This document shows, piece after piece, positions 35,265-45,774 of a stretch of 57,620 nucleotides of DNA. Position 1 is the stretch's first letter; each line of letters opens with the position of its first letter. Below the pieces are notes generated by a model, which saw nothing but the letters and a program-made list of their open reading frames with translations, was not told the origin of the DNA and searched no databases. A program made the position numbers and the translations under genes. The DNA comes from Gnetum montanum (taxonomy: Eukaryota > Streptophyta > Gnetopsida > Gnetales > Gnetaceae), in the NCBI GenBank assembly GCA_015680685.1, contig MNCI01028426.1, positions 72,118 to 129,737 on the forward strand, written 5' to 3'.

Positions 35265-35880
35265 ATTCTAGGTCTAGTAAATTTTCTCCTAGATGCTCTC
35301 ACTTGAGAATTAAAACCATAGGCACAGATCAAAATGATGCAACCTTAAGGAAGTAGTTCATCTCAGAATCCAATTCAAGATTTGGATGATTGGCTGTCCT
35401 GACCCTTGATAAGTTTAGAAGATCGAGTCAGATGGTGTAGACAGATTCTAAAGTTTTTTCCACAAGATTCAACCATGAGTCTCAGCAAGCAATATCCGAT
35501 AATTGATGTGTTCATCAACATGGCTAGTCGACTTGATTACCTCATCAACAATCTACGGTGGAGCAGACTTAAACCAAGGATCCTCACTCATCTTCAGCAG
35601 ATGGAAGTGCTAGACAACTTGTTGCTGACACGACGTCCATTATTTACAAATGACAATGCCAAAGCTTATCTAAATCAAGTACTGGAATCCAATAGATGGG
35701 AAGCAAAGTTGTGTTACTCATTTTAACGAATCAACTTCTTCGATGCAACTACGTGGTATGAGAATGAGCAGATCGTGCCAAAACAGTTACCACCACCAGA
35801 GGAAGTAATGTCCTCACCTGCAACTGTCTTGTCAGAATTATCCAAGCTTATCAAAGAATGTGCTCCAGAAATCGCGTGGG
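35265..35880 (+). pseudogene. Pararetrovirus C-terminal polyprotein region
   Basis: Following RNase H, a stop-rich stretch and then an open frame at 35406-35726 (RVRWCRQILKFFP...LDYLINNLRWSRLKP) continue the polyprotein. After one more stop, the frame reads INFFDATTWYENEQIVPKQLPPPEEV. I do not recognise a domain. Its last part (from 35647) is also present inverted at 30832-31206; the two copies differ by a small length change near 35865. Confidence 0.65.
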
Positions 35881-36017
35881 AAAATCTGTGGTGTACATAA
35901 GGCGATTCTCAAAGCCATCCGAGGATAAGGATAAGGATGCTATGTCGGTAGATATAGATAAGTGTGAGTCAGTTGTAACCATCCAGATAAGGATGATGAG
36001 TCAGTGTGAGTCCCTAG
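35647..36017 (+). repeat. Right arm of the pararetrovirus inverted repeat
   Basis: The reverse complement of 30832-31206. It covers the end of the coding region and the start of the intergenic region, stopping about 33 bases short of the TATA box. Confidence 0.9.
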
Positions 36018-36049
36018 CATGGCTTGTACGCTACCTTTAGCCTCTAAGC

Positions 36050-36057
36050 TATAAATA
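36050..36057 (+). promoter_or_regulatory. Pararetrovirus TATA box
   Basis: TATAAATA in an otherwise unremarkable context, downstream of the coding region, is where caulimovirids keep the promoter for the genomic RNA. The direct terminal repeat begins 39 bases after the first T, slightly past the usual plant start distance of about 25-35 bases. The purine-rich run at 36099-36140 just after it could serve as a plus-strand primer. Confidence 0.7.
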
Positions 36058-36088
36058 AGAGGCCATGTCCAGTCTAAGAAAAATAAGA

Positions 36089-36440
36089 AAAGAGTAAGTA
36101 GAAAGGAAGTAAAAGAGAAGAAGAGAGTGATAAAAGTAGTGCAAGTAAGAGTCTGGTTGTAAGCTTTGGTTCACTAGATATGCAATCATGCATCCTCACG
36201 ATGTGCTTCTCTACATTGCTATATCTATAATTATTTTCTGCTATATTGCTGCTGCATTGCTACTAATCTATGACCGCTTAGTTACTATTTGGTCTTCTTA
36301 ATTCCGCTTGCATTGTGTTTTTGCCGAGCAACCCTGGTGTTGCAGATTTTGTCTCTTGATTAGGTGTCTCCTAATCAGCCGCTACCAGAGATGAAAGTGT
36401 TTGTTGAAGAAATGTCTGAAGGGATCAGCTAGGAAATTAG
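36089..36440 (+). repeat. Pararetrovirus terminal direct repeat, right copy
   Basis: 352 bases matching 30471-30831. It begins close to the predicted transcription start. Its first 50 bases are nearly all purine (AGAAAGGAAGTAAAAGAGAAG). It ends at GGAAATTAG and is followed by sequence unlike that after the left copy. Confidence 0.9.
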
Positions 36441-36647
36441 TCTGATAGCTCCGTCCTAAGAAGCGCCGAGAGAGTTGAGCGCGTGGTTGACGTTGAGCTG
36501 CGTTGTCGTATCATGGATGTGATATGGCCTGCTGAGTCCTCCGGGTCGTGCCCAAGGCACACATTTTTGCATTTTGACAGCCCTGGTAGGTTCCATGTAA
36601 TGTTGAGGCAAGCCCTGCGTATGCTAGCCGTGGCTCGTGAAGTCACA
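36441..36647. other. GC-rich filler DNA of unknown origin
   Basis: About 207 bases, clearly richer in G+C and CpG (GCGCCGAGAGAG, TCCGGGTCGTGCCC) than anything around it. The plus strand is open throughout (for example VIWPAESSGSCPRH...LRMLAVAREVTL) and one minus frame is open too. No family is recognised. It joins the right terminal repeat to an inverted viral fragment, so it looks like captured DNA at a repair junction. Confidence 0.6.
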
Positions 36648-36811
36648 CTCCAACAACAATCCTATAAAGCTTGAAAACAAGGGACTAACCTATGTTCTTC
36701 TGTATTGAGATCTATATGTGCTTTCTTCAACTGTTGGAGATGTTGGTACTTGGCTCTGGCTATTTCTTCCATTTCTACTTGAGACATTATTTCTGAAATG
36801 CTTGGATTCTT
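36648..36811 (-). pseudogene. Inverted pararetrovirus fragment (protease-RT linker)
   Basis: The reverse complement of about 33811-33972, nearly identical (for example AAGCTTGAAAACAAGGGACTAACC here). It runs into the N gap, so its full extent, possibly a second viral copy in opposite orientation, is unknown. Confidence 0.88.
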
Positions 36812-37341
36812 NNNNNNNNNNNNNNNNNNNNNNNNNNNNNNNNNNNNNNNNNNNNNNNNNNNNNNNNNNNNNNNNNNNNNNNNNNNNNNNNNNNNNNNNN
36901 NNNNNNNNNNNNNNNNNNNNNNNNNNNNNNNNNNNNNNNNNNNNNNNNNNNNNNNNNNNNNNNNNNNNNNNNNNNNNNNNNNNNNNNNNNNNNNNNNNNN
37001 NNNNNNNNNNNNNNNNNNNNNNNNNNNNNNNNNNNNNNNNNNNNNNNNNNNNNNNNNNNNNNNNNNNNNNNNNNNNNNNNNNNNNNNNNNNNNNNNNNNN
37101 NNNNNNNNNNNNNNNNNNNNNNNNNNNNNNNNNNNNNNNNNNNNNNNNNNNNNNNNNNNNNNNNNNNNNNNNNNNNNNNNNNNNNNNNNNNNNNNNNNNN
37201 NNNNNNNNNNNNNNNNNNNNNNNNNNNNNNNNNNNNNNNNNNNNNNNNNNNNNNNNNNNNNNNNNNNNNNNNNNNNNNNNNNNNNNNNNNNNNNNNNNNN
37301 NNNNNNNNNNNNNNNNNNNNNNNNNNNNNNNNNNNNNNNNN
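36812..37341. other. Assembly gap (530 N)
   Basis: Unknown bases between an inverted viral fragment and the right copy of the flanking direct repeat. Long frames crossing it are artefacts. Confidence 0.99.
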
Positions 37342-37343
37342 CG

Positions 37344-37560
37344 CATTGAAATAAAAAATGTTCCTTGTAATCTCACAATCCTAATGGCACAGATGGAAAA
37401 TTCATATATATCATATTTTATTATTTATTCACAAAAATAGGTACATTGCTCATGTAGCTCAAAAGTGCACATGGTTTCTATTTTACAAAATACAAAATAT
37501 GTAGAAATTATTTTTCAAGTTGAGAGGGTCCATCTTGTACAGAATTGGTCCATCCTTTAT
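37344..37560 (+). repeat. Direct repeat flanking the pararetrovirus, right copy
   Basis: Matches 30197-30413 with about three differences in 217 bases. Beyond 37560 the two diverge: TATTACACTG on the left, TATCCTCTGTCCC on the right. Confidence 0.85.
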
Positions 37561-40119
37561 CCTCTGTCCCTCTTTCAACAATTCCCTACCTACTTTGGGC
37601 TCTCTGCAGTGAAATGCATGAGGAGTCAAAACCCCTCAAATAAGAAAGTTTATTATATTTCCCTCTTCATGGAGCACAAAGGTTCTAGGTCAAAAGTATT
37701 AGGTTTTTGGCTAAACAAGGTCTCTAATAAAATATTCAAAAGTGTTTTTAAGTCTAGAAATGTCACAATTTTTCCAAAAATTGTTTCAAGTCCAAAAGGG
37801 TCTCAAAATATCTCTAAATCCAAAGGAAATCCAAAAATCTAAAGAAATCCAAAAAAATTACAAAAGGATGTAAATTTTATCACTACTATTAGGCCTTGGA
37901 ATAACCTCACTATTATCATTAGATTATCTCTTAAACTATTTTAATGTCCAAAAATAGAAAAAATCCAAAGAATGTATATTTTAACTAGGCATCTCTTAAG
38001 GCTAGGTCTTGGTTACCCTCTCTGCCAAAGGGACTCATTGATAGCTCTTGGAATAACCTTGCTACTATCATCAGATTAGCCTTGTGATCCCAAACAAGTT
38101 TCTCATGGCTAGGTCTTAGCAATAGCCTCACTATTAACATCCTCAACGGTCGAGGCAAATGTATCATTAGAAGGATAGGTCTTAACTATGCCTCACTGTA
38201 ACTACACTAGAATCAATTGCTTAGTGCTTTAGTCTTGGCTAAATCCATACCCTCACATGAACTTAAAAATCAAAATCTAGGGTAGGAAATCCATCCAACA
38301 ACCCTTGTTCCTCTGCGGTGGGTTCTAATAAAGAACACACTACTATTGCATGTAGACGAAGGCATCTAAAAGATTTGTGTATCCCACTACCAACTAAGCA
38401 CAAATGGTCACATAAATATTATTATTTTATTCTAAAGATCCAAAAGAATGTTAAAATGGCCAAAATCCATAAAAGCTCAAATTTCACAAAATTCTTGCCT
38501 CAAAAATATTATTATTTTATTCCAAAATCCAACTGATTTCCAAAATAGCTAAATCCATGGCAGCAAAAATTCCACAAAATTCTCACAAAATCATGCTTAT
38601 TTCATGGGTAGTACCAAAATATTCATAAAATATCCAAAGGGCAAGTTGGGGACTAAATGCAATTAAAATAATAAAAATAAGCCAAAAATGACAAAAATCT
38701 GGCAAAATCTTGGCATAATAATCAAAATCATAGAAGAATGGTAGAGAAGAAGAAAGCAAAGAAAAGAGAGAAAATTCATAGCAATATGGGACAACCATCT
38801 GAAAAGAAAAGAAAATAAACTTCCTTACTTGTGCTAGTAGAGCTACCAAAATTTTCCTACCTTCTTTCTTTTTTTTCCTAATTCTCTCAAATTGTCATAC
38901 CTGGCTTAAATTGAGTTCAAAATGAAGAAGAAAGACCAAAAAAACATCTTTATGAGAAAACATAGTAGAACATGGTTTTATAAAAACTAACGATGAATAA
39001 CTAATGGTAGAAAAATTAAGTCACGAAGGGAAAAGGGTGGGGCGATGCACATGACAAGGAATAAGCATTATGTATGATATATATATTATACATGTTATGC
39101 ATAAGCATCAATCACATAACGTGCTTTTGAAATGGCAACGTTAACTTATATAAAATTTGATTTTTAACTTTAATTTTTTATTATTATTTTTAAAACATAA
39201 ATACTTTTTATAAGTTATTTTTATTAATCTCTTTCCTGTAATACTTCTCACACACTAATGTCCATAACATGCATAGACATGCATATCGAGACTCTAAATT
39301 AAATTCCATTTGAACCTACAAGATTCTCATGAAGTGCTCTACTAAATCGTTTATTGAAATTTTATCTAAGTATAAGTTTTAATAGTTGCTCAATTCAAAT
39401 GTTGAAAAATTTTACGATATTTTAGCAAATTATGAAGTGTGATATCTCAGAACTATAACTTCAATTCGAGTGAACAAAGGGTCAAAATCTACATTTTTGA
39501 ATATTTCAAGAATATTGGTAAGGTTAGATTTAGGGTTGGACATCATCTTAAGGTACTTCCTTAACATAGCTAATTTATGCAATATTAAATTATAATAAAA
39601 AATGAACTCCAAATCCTTGTTTAATGACAAAAAGTAATAAGGAACATGATTTGGGTTGGGTGAGGGTTTAGAATTGCTCCATAAATAGAGTATTATATAA
39701 CCACATGATCATCATAAAATATAAAAAATGCATAATTGAATGTGCATAATAAAGATTGAATATAAATAACTAAATGTGCATAAAGAAAAAAAATATGCAT
39801 AATCAAGTACTTACAAAGGCATAACAATTGACATAAGGAAAAACTTCATGTGGTAATCAAATCTCAACATTTAATCATAAATTATTCAGAAGATCTATGA
39901 TTAGGCTTCAATAGTAGCAAAACAAAGGATACAATACTTTAACAAATTACTCTAGCAAGCAAATTACTTTCATTTATGTAGGAAATTAACAACAACAAAA
40001 ATAGTAATAATAGTAATCACAATAAGTTAATCTATTGAAATGCATCTAATAGCATTAAAGAATTAATTATATGCATTAAATTAAATAGTTAAATTTTTGC
40101 AAATTTCTAGGTTATGACA
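37561..40119. other. Right part of the TG...CA insertion, noncoding
   Basis: 2.6 kb of AT-rich DNA with stops in all frames. It contains two similar CTAGGTCTTGG(T/C)...AATAACCT(T/C)(G/A)CTA patches (about 37890-38190) and two AATATTATTATTTTATTC patches (38416 and 38506). No gene is supported. It ends in GGTTATGACA at 40119. Confidence 0.45.
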
Positions 40120-40372
40120 AAGAGGATTGTACAAGCAATACTGAATGCAAATCTAGGAAACATCCTTTCTTAGGACAAGTCCAAAAAAAAACTAGTAGAG
40201 CAAGGACTTCATCCAGTCATGTTTCTCCTATGATAGATCTTCCTACAATAACCATGCTTCCACAACAATCAAATTTAAAACTTACAATTATCATGCTAAC
40301 TAGATTTTTTTACAATAGATGTTGGAAATCCTCTGATTTATTTACAAATTGTTGAATATTCATCATGAAAAG
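40120..40372 (+). pseudogene. Element B gag-protease linker fragment
   Basis: Resumes element B after the insertion. AAACATCCTTTCTTAGGACAAG corresponds to AAACGTCCTTTCTTTAGGA in the gag tail of C (complement of about 23380-23400). It ends at the insertion point of element D, just before the protease active site. Stops are present. Confidence 0.6.
40368..40372. repeat. Target-site duplication of element D (left)
   Basis: AAAAG directly before the left LTR; the identical copy is at 50207-50211. Confidence 0.92.
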
Positions 40373-41164
40373 TGATGAGTGGCGAGGTACCCCTACACTC
40401 AACCATACGAACTTCGCAGACTAAGTGCCTACATGCCTTATGGAACACCTAAGGTTAATCGTTCATTGTCTTCCCAGACTTACTTGTATTTGTCATGGTT
40501 GTATGGTTAAGTAAGTCTGAGGTATGTGATTTTTATATATTTTATATTTTTATTGCCTATGCTAATGAGGTAAAGGGTGAAGAGAGTAATTAACTAACTT
40601 TAACTAACTAAGTTCTAATGCCTAGCATCAGTATCCGTTCCCACTTATTGTTCACACCCTAAGCCAATGCAACCTTTTGGGATTACCAAATGCTAGTTGT
40701 TGTTGGGATTACCAAGCATAACACATGTGCTCGAAGCGATCGTACTGAATGCACTTAGGAGTGCTGAGGGTTGAGAGAGATTAATTAACTAATAAAGAAT
40801 TTAAATGATGAACAATAAATAACAATAATTAAAGTCCTATTTAGCCTATTCCATGCACTGCAAGGTTTATCCAATAGTTCATCTTTATTGCCGTACACAA
40901 ACTTGTGCTCATGTACAATATTTGCTCGAATAAAGATCTGTTCACTTTGGAGCTCCTACTGCTGGAAAATGGAAATTATTCTATCTCTGGAGAGGTAAAA
41001 CTACCAAAGTTTCGCTAAGGGTCTAGATCTAGATAGAAACAAGGGAGAGCCACTTCTTATTTATAGAAATGGCGGCAGACTACGATATCGTGTATGTAAT
41101 ATCAAGGGAAACACACAATATCGTGTACGCGATATCATGGCGCATGTAATATCGCGTCCCATCA
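40373..41164 (-). repeat. Element D 3' LTR
   Basis: 792 bases; plus-strand ends TGATGAGTGGCGAGG...GCGTCCCATCA. The TATA box is the complement of 41058-41065 (CTATAAATAAG on minus). The U3 (41085-41164) holds GATATCGTG/GATATC/AATATCGCG words. Relative to the 5' LTR it lacks about 35 bases after 40411. Confidence 0.92.
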
Positions 41165-43087
41165 TACCCCCATGACTGAATAAAAACTCGTCCTTGAGTT
41201 CCTTACAAAATATTGGAAAGGTATGGGATTATTAACTTGAATGGAACTAATGGTGAATGGGACAACATGCGAACGGATCATCATTACAGAACATGACAAC
41301 ACTTGTGTTCATGACAATAAGAGTGAACACCTTATACATTTGACATCGGGCTATATTTGGCAGCTGAGAAAGAAGAGAGAAAAAGTCTGCTACTGCCAAC
41401 GCCAAGATTGCACCGTTCGTTATCTATCCATAAGCGTGCCATCAATCTTGCACCTTGCATAGCTACTTCAACACCGATCCATTCCAAGTGTTTCCTCTAG
41501 ATCCAATTCGTTGTTGCATGACTGCCATCTACACACACAACACAGTCTTGATATTAGCAAGGGTAAATGAATTACAATGTAGTTGATACCTTGCTTCGGT
41601 GAAAGGTCCATTGGCTAAGTTGTGGTATGGCTGATGCGAGTTTGGAGATATAATAATGGTGATTACCGAAGGTGTAGGGGTTAGGAGAAAATCAAAAAAA
41701 TTGGGTCTGGACCCCCATGACTAAGAGTGAACCTCTGGTAGCGATAGAATGGAGAGAGAATAAAGAACAAGAAAGATGGAGAAAAAGAGACAACTATAAC
41801 GTTGATGAAATGGATGTTAAGATGGAAATGAACAAAATAGAGTGGATTGCAAAAATGTTAAGGGAAAGAATTTAACTAGTGCACCAAATAGGAATGCTAG
41901 TGGGTCCTCCCCAAAGCAGGCTCATGCCCTTAATGCCCTGACAAACACACATTCAAAGTGTCCGTAGGCTCTAGGAATGTCATTTGGAACAAGAGTTAAA
42001 GTCTTAACTACAAGAATTTACCAACAAGAAAATAATGCGTCAACTAAAATATACACTAATGATACAACCGGCAATGAGGTGAACAATGGAGAGAAGGATG
42101 GAGAGAAGAGAATGGAATGGAATCCCAAGAACAAGGTGGTGTACAGCCTCTTGTGTATTTAATGATTAATGTGACTTAGTAGATCCCATTCCAAGTCCGG
42201 CCTCAAACAAACCACTTCTAGTGACTTTGCATTAATGCATTCAGCCAATCCATCCACTTGAAGTAACAAGAATGCATCCCCCAAAGAGCCACCACCAATC
42301 CGACGAAACGAAGGAGGAGAGAATGGGAAGCGAGAAGGGCCTTAGTTAGAGGGAGCATGTTTATTTTAGTTCCATAACCAGTGCTTGTAGCCCAAATAAT
42401 TATTTCGTCTAAGGGGTGTGCTTTGAATTCCCACTTTTTGTTTTTCTTATTTTATGTGTTTATACGTGAGAACCACACCATGCAAAGACTTTGTTATTTT
42501 TATTTACTCAGCTTCCCGATAATGTGGTAACATTGGAACGGTAAGAAAACTCAAGAAGAAAAAATCCAAGCACCCAAGAGAATGGCTAACACAAATGCAT
42601 CAAGTTCCCTTGAAGTCACACCCTTTTCAATCCTTGAGTCCTTCCTTAGTTTGAGAAATGCTAAGTCACCGATTCATTATAGTTCTTATTATTGAGAAAG
42701 GGACTATACAGTTCCAAGCCAAAAGAGACCATAGAAATTTGTGGATGTATGGATGAAGTGGACTCATTGCTTGTCATATCAAAAGAACCATACCTTAGTA
42801 TCAACATCATAACTTAAAGGTAAAAACCAAACATTAGCAATAAATGGAGTATGGTTCATACCATCTTTGGAGCACTTATTAAATCACAAACTTAATAAAA
42901 TGGATAACACACACACACATGCACACAAAGAAATGAAAAATTATAAATGATGTTGTAAAACAAAAACAAGAAAAGTTAAAGAAATTTGTAAAACAAAAAT
43001 GTGCAAAACAAAAATGTGTAAAACAAAAATGCATAAAACAAAAATGTGTAAAACAAAAACTTAAAAAGAACTGAGGGTCTCGAATGA
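41165..43087 (-). other. Element D 3' noncoding region with repeated polypurine motif
   Basis: CCCCCATGACT (plus strand) lies at 41167-41177 next to the LTR, the expected polypurine tract. The same 11 bases recur at 41712-41722 and 43107-43117. Blocks shared with A and C: GTGGGTCCTCCCCA (41893), GAGAACCACACCATGC (42468) and GAAGTCACACCCTTTTC (42612). At 42986-43060 there are five copies of a 15-base unit, TGTGTAAAACAAAAA. No real gene here. Confidence 0.75.
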
Positions 43088-44300
43088 TCAGCATAGGTGG
43101 CCATCTCCCCCATGACTGAATGGAAAGGGAGAGATCCGAAATAAGGAGTGTGGTTGTCCGCTATCAGAGGTGTAACTTGCACTGGTTGTTCTTGGTTCAT
43201 GGAAGGGTTTGGTTTGTTGTACATTGACCAGTAATCTCTTATCAAGGGTTTCAAACTTGTATATGATCATGGCTCTTGAGGGAAAGGTCGTATGAATAAT
43301 GTAGGATCCTTCCCACAATGTTTGAAATTTTGTACATTGTGGTACATGCATGGGGTTCCAGTAAAGGACCTTGTCTCCTGGTTGGTGCTTAACCCTTCGA
43401 ATTCTTAAGTCATGACGTTGTTTATTATGTGCCTTGTGTAACTCATTTGATGATAGAGCAACCAATCTATTCTCTTCTATCACGTTTAGAGCTGTCAATC
43501 TTTGTTTTTGTGCTAAGTCAAGGTCAAGGTGGAGGTCACATGCCATGAATAGTGTACAGAGCTCAGTTTGAAATGGGAGCTTTGGAAGTTTTCCATATAC
43601 TAACTCATAGGGAGAGTAGCCTGTAGGGAGTTTCCAAGTGGAGCGGTACACCTAGAGAGCATCGTTCAGTTTCGTGCTCCAATATTGCCTAAATTTGCTA
43701 ATTGTTCTCGTTAAGATTCTTGTAATCTCCCGATTAGTGACCTTGGCTTGGCCATTAGCTTAGGGGTGATAAGGTGTGGTCAATTTATGTTCAACCCCTA
43801 AGCGTTGCATCAACTTGCAAAAGGTTGCATCCATAAACTGTGTTCCATTATTAGAGATGAGTGCACGTGGTACACCAAACCTGTTTACGATTTGTTGTTG
43901 TACAAATCATGCAACCGTAGATGATGTGCAGTCTGTTACAGCAGTTTCTTTAGCCCATTTTGTTAAATAGTGAATAGCAGCAATGATATAAGCTTTCCCA
44001 TTGGACATCAGTGTAATGGGCCCCATAAAATCTATTCCCCAAATGTCGAAGGGTTCCAAAGCTTGAATCCATTATTGCAAACCCTCCATTCTAGTAGTCA
44101 TTCCACCATCACATTGACAGTGATCACAGGATTGGACAAATTGATGGGCATCCTAACATAGCATTGGTCAGTAATATCCTGCAAGTAGGATCTTAATGGC
44201 CATTTGTCTCCCTGCATAGTGGCCCCCACAGGGACCCTCATGAGCATCTTAGAGAACTCTTAATTGATCCTCATCAGGCACACACCATCAAACCAAGCTG
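43088..44300 (-). pseudogene. Element D integrase
   Basis: Integrase joins the cDNA to the chromosome. Reading the minus strand down from about 44270, the zinc-binding part has HEGPCGGHYAGRQMAI and, after two stops, CDHCQ (an H-H-C-C finger). The core shows GIDFMGP (first Asp present). The second catalytic Asp is Asn (ISNNGTQF, normally S-D-N-G) and the catalytic Glu is Lys (ANGQAKVTNREI, normally Q-A-E). The C-terminal half is open from 43651 to 43088: YRSTWKLPTGYSPYELVYGKL, HQPGDKVLYWNP, FPSRAMIIYKFETLDKRLLV. Both substitutions are G-to-A changes on the coding strand. The fold is clear, but it is catalytically dead. Confidence 0.92.
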
Positions 44301-44539
44301 TCGGGACAGACTTTATAGATTTATCCCTTGATTTCCATGAAGTACTTGGTTTTATGAAGAAACTATTGCTTCTTCCTAAAGTCCAACCCCTGTGGTGTTT
44401 ATTGGGAAAGGAGATAAGTAAAAATGCTACTATACCAATTTTTTCCCATGGGTTGGTTATTTACTACACCGGTAAAGAGGGTTTCGTCAGGAAAATGATC
44501 AGATACAACATATTTGTCCTCTTTGTTGTCCCAGTGCAA

Positions 44540-45774
44540 CCAAGATAAGTGATCTATGACTACATTCTTGGTGCCCTTTCAGTCTACTATTATTAAGTCT
44601 AACTCCTAAAGGATACCAACCAATGTATGATACGAGGGCTAACCGTTGGCTTGTTCATGAGGAACCTAATTGCACTATGATCTGTATGAATATACACTTT
44701 GTAGCCTAACACATAGTGCCTAAATTTATCTAGTGCAAACACTATAGCCATTAATTCCTTTTCCATAGTTGTGTAGTTGAGTTGTGCACCGGTGATACTC
44801 TTACTGGCACAGTGGATATAATAAGGGCATTTTTGTTCATCTAACTATGTTAGTATGGCTCCTAAGGCATAATTAGATGTGTCAGTCATGATATGGAATG
44901 GTCTGGACTAGTCAGGGGCTTGAAGAATGGGAGTTTCCACAAGCCTCTGTTTTAGACTTTGGAATGCTCATTCACATTCCCTGGTCCATTCGAATGGTGC
45001 ATCCTTCTTCATTAATTCCACCAATAGTTTGTCAATTTAGGAGAAGTTCTCGATGAATCTCCTGTAGTATCCAGTGTGTCCAAGGAATGACCGAATGTCT
45101 TTGACAGTTTCTGGTTTTCAGGTGATTCCTTAGATGAATTTAACCTTTTCTGGGTCCACCTCTATTCCTGACTGTGAAATCTTATATCCCAATACTATGC
45201 CTTCTTGAACCATCAAGTGGCTTTTCTACCAGTTGAGCTTCAGGTTGGTTTCAACACATTAGTTTAGCACTTGCTCTAATTGGTCCAGGGCTTGATCAAA
45301 GCTTGTCCCATAAGTGAAGAAGTCATCCATAAAGACTTCCACTTCATTTCCTATCTGTTGTTGAAATATGCTTAGGACTAAATGTTGGAACGTGGCAGGG
45401 GCATTGCACAAGCCAAATGGCATTTGCTTATATGCAAACATTCCCCAGGAACTAGTGAGCGTTGTTTTGGCTTGATCTTCTGGTGCTATTTGTATTTGAT
45501 TATATCCACTATACCCATCCAGAAAACTATAATAGCGATGCCCTGCTATAGTATCCAAGACTTGATCGATAAATGACAACGGAAAATGATCTTTGAATGT
45601 TGCCATGTTCAGTAGCCTAAAATATATACATACCCTCCATTTTCCTCCCTTCTTAGGCATGATTACTAGAGGACTAACCCATTCACTATTAGCAATGGGA
45701 TATATGAATCCGGCCTTGAGGAGTTGCTCTATCTCTTCTTTTACTACTTGTTTTAATTTTGGGTTCAATCGCCT
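44540..45774 (-). pseudogene. Element D reverse transcriptase and RNase H
   Basis: The minus strand is open at 45768-45259: EEIEQLLKAGFIYPIANSEW, MPKKGGKWRVCIYFRLLNMA, FLDGYSGYNQIQIAPEDQAK, MPFGLCNAPATFQ and the catalytic FMDDF at 45319-45333. After shifts, RNase H follows (about 45010-44560): MTDTSNYALGA (first Asp), LNYTTMEKELMAIVFAL (Glu) and YIHTDHSAIRFLMNKP (Asp). Catalytic acids of both domains appear intact. The context FLDGYSGYNQI...APEDQ, LCNAPATFQ and MDDF is typical of plant OTA Ty3/gypsy elements. Confidence 0.93.

Larger units (their letters stand above)
30471..36811 (+). mobile_element. Endogenous pararetrovirus (Caulimoviridae-like), rearranged and defective
   Basis: A plant pararetrovirus copy. 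Visible in order are a terminal repeat, an inverted segment, an initiator-Met-tRNA primer site, an N-terminal ORF, a capsid region with a zinc-knuckle remnant, protease, RT (YIDDF), RNase H, a C-terminal region, a TATA box, a second terminal repeat, filler DNA and an inverted viral fragment that runs into an N gap. Integrase is absent, as expected for this family. I see no recognisable movement-protein segment. Frameshifts and stops occur in every region. The genus cannot be assigned by eye. Confidence 0.85.
29765..40119. mobile_element. Insertion with TG...CA ends in element B (long solo LTR carrying a pararetrovirus)
   Basis: It starts TGTAACACCCCC, a frequent plant LTR start, and ends GGTTATGACA. 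The flanking five bases are GAGAG (29760-29764) and AAGAG (40120-40124), a 4/5 match. Removing it rejoins element B's reading in register with the homologous linker of C. Excluding the viral segment, about 3.2 kb of noncoding AT-rich sequence remains and no second LTR copy is visible, so a long solo LTR is the simplest reading. A non-autonomous element is the alternative. Confidence 0.5.

Noticed and set aside
36690-37440. Open frames of 180-240 codons crossing 36812-37341
   Set aside because: Artefacts of the N gap. The visible left end on the minus strand is an alternative frame of an inverted viral fragment.
42879-43254. Frame encoding repeated FCFTHFCF-like residues
   Set aside because: Produced by five copies of a 15-base TGTGTAAAACAAAAA unit in the 3' noncoding region of element D; no start context or homology supports a protein.
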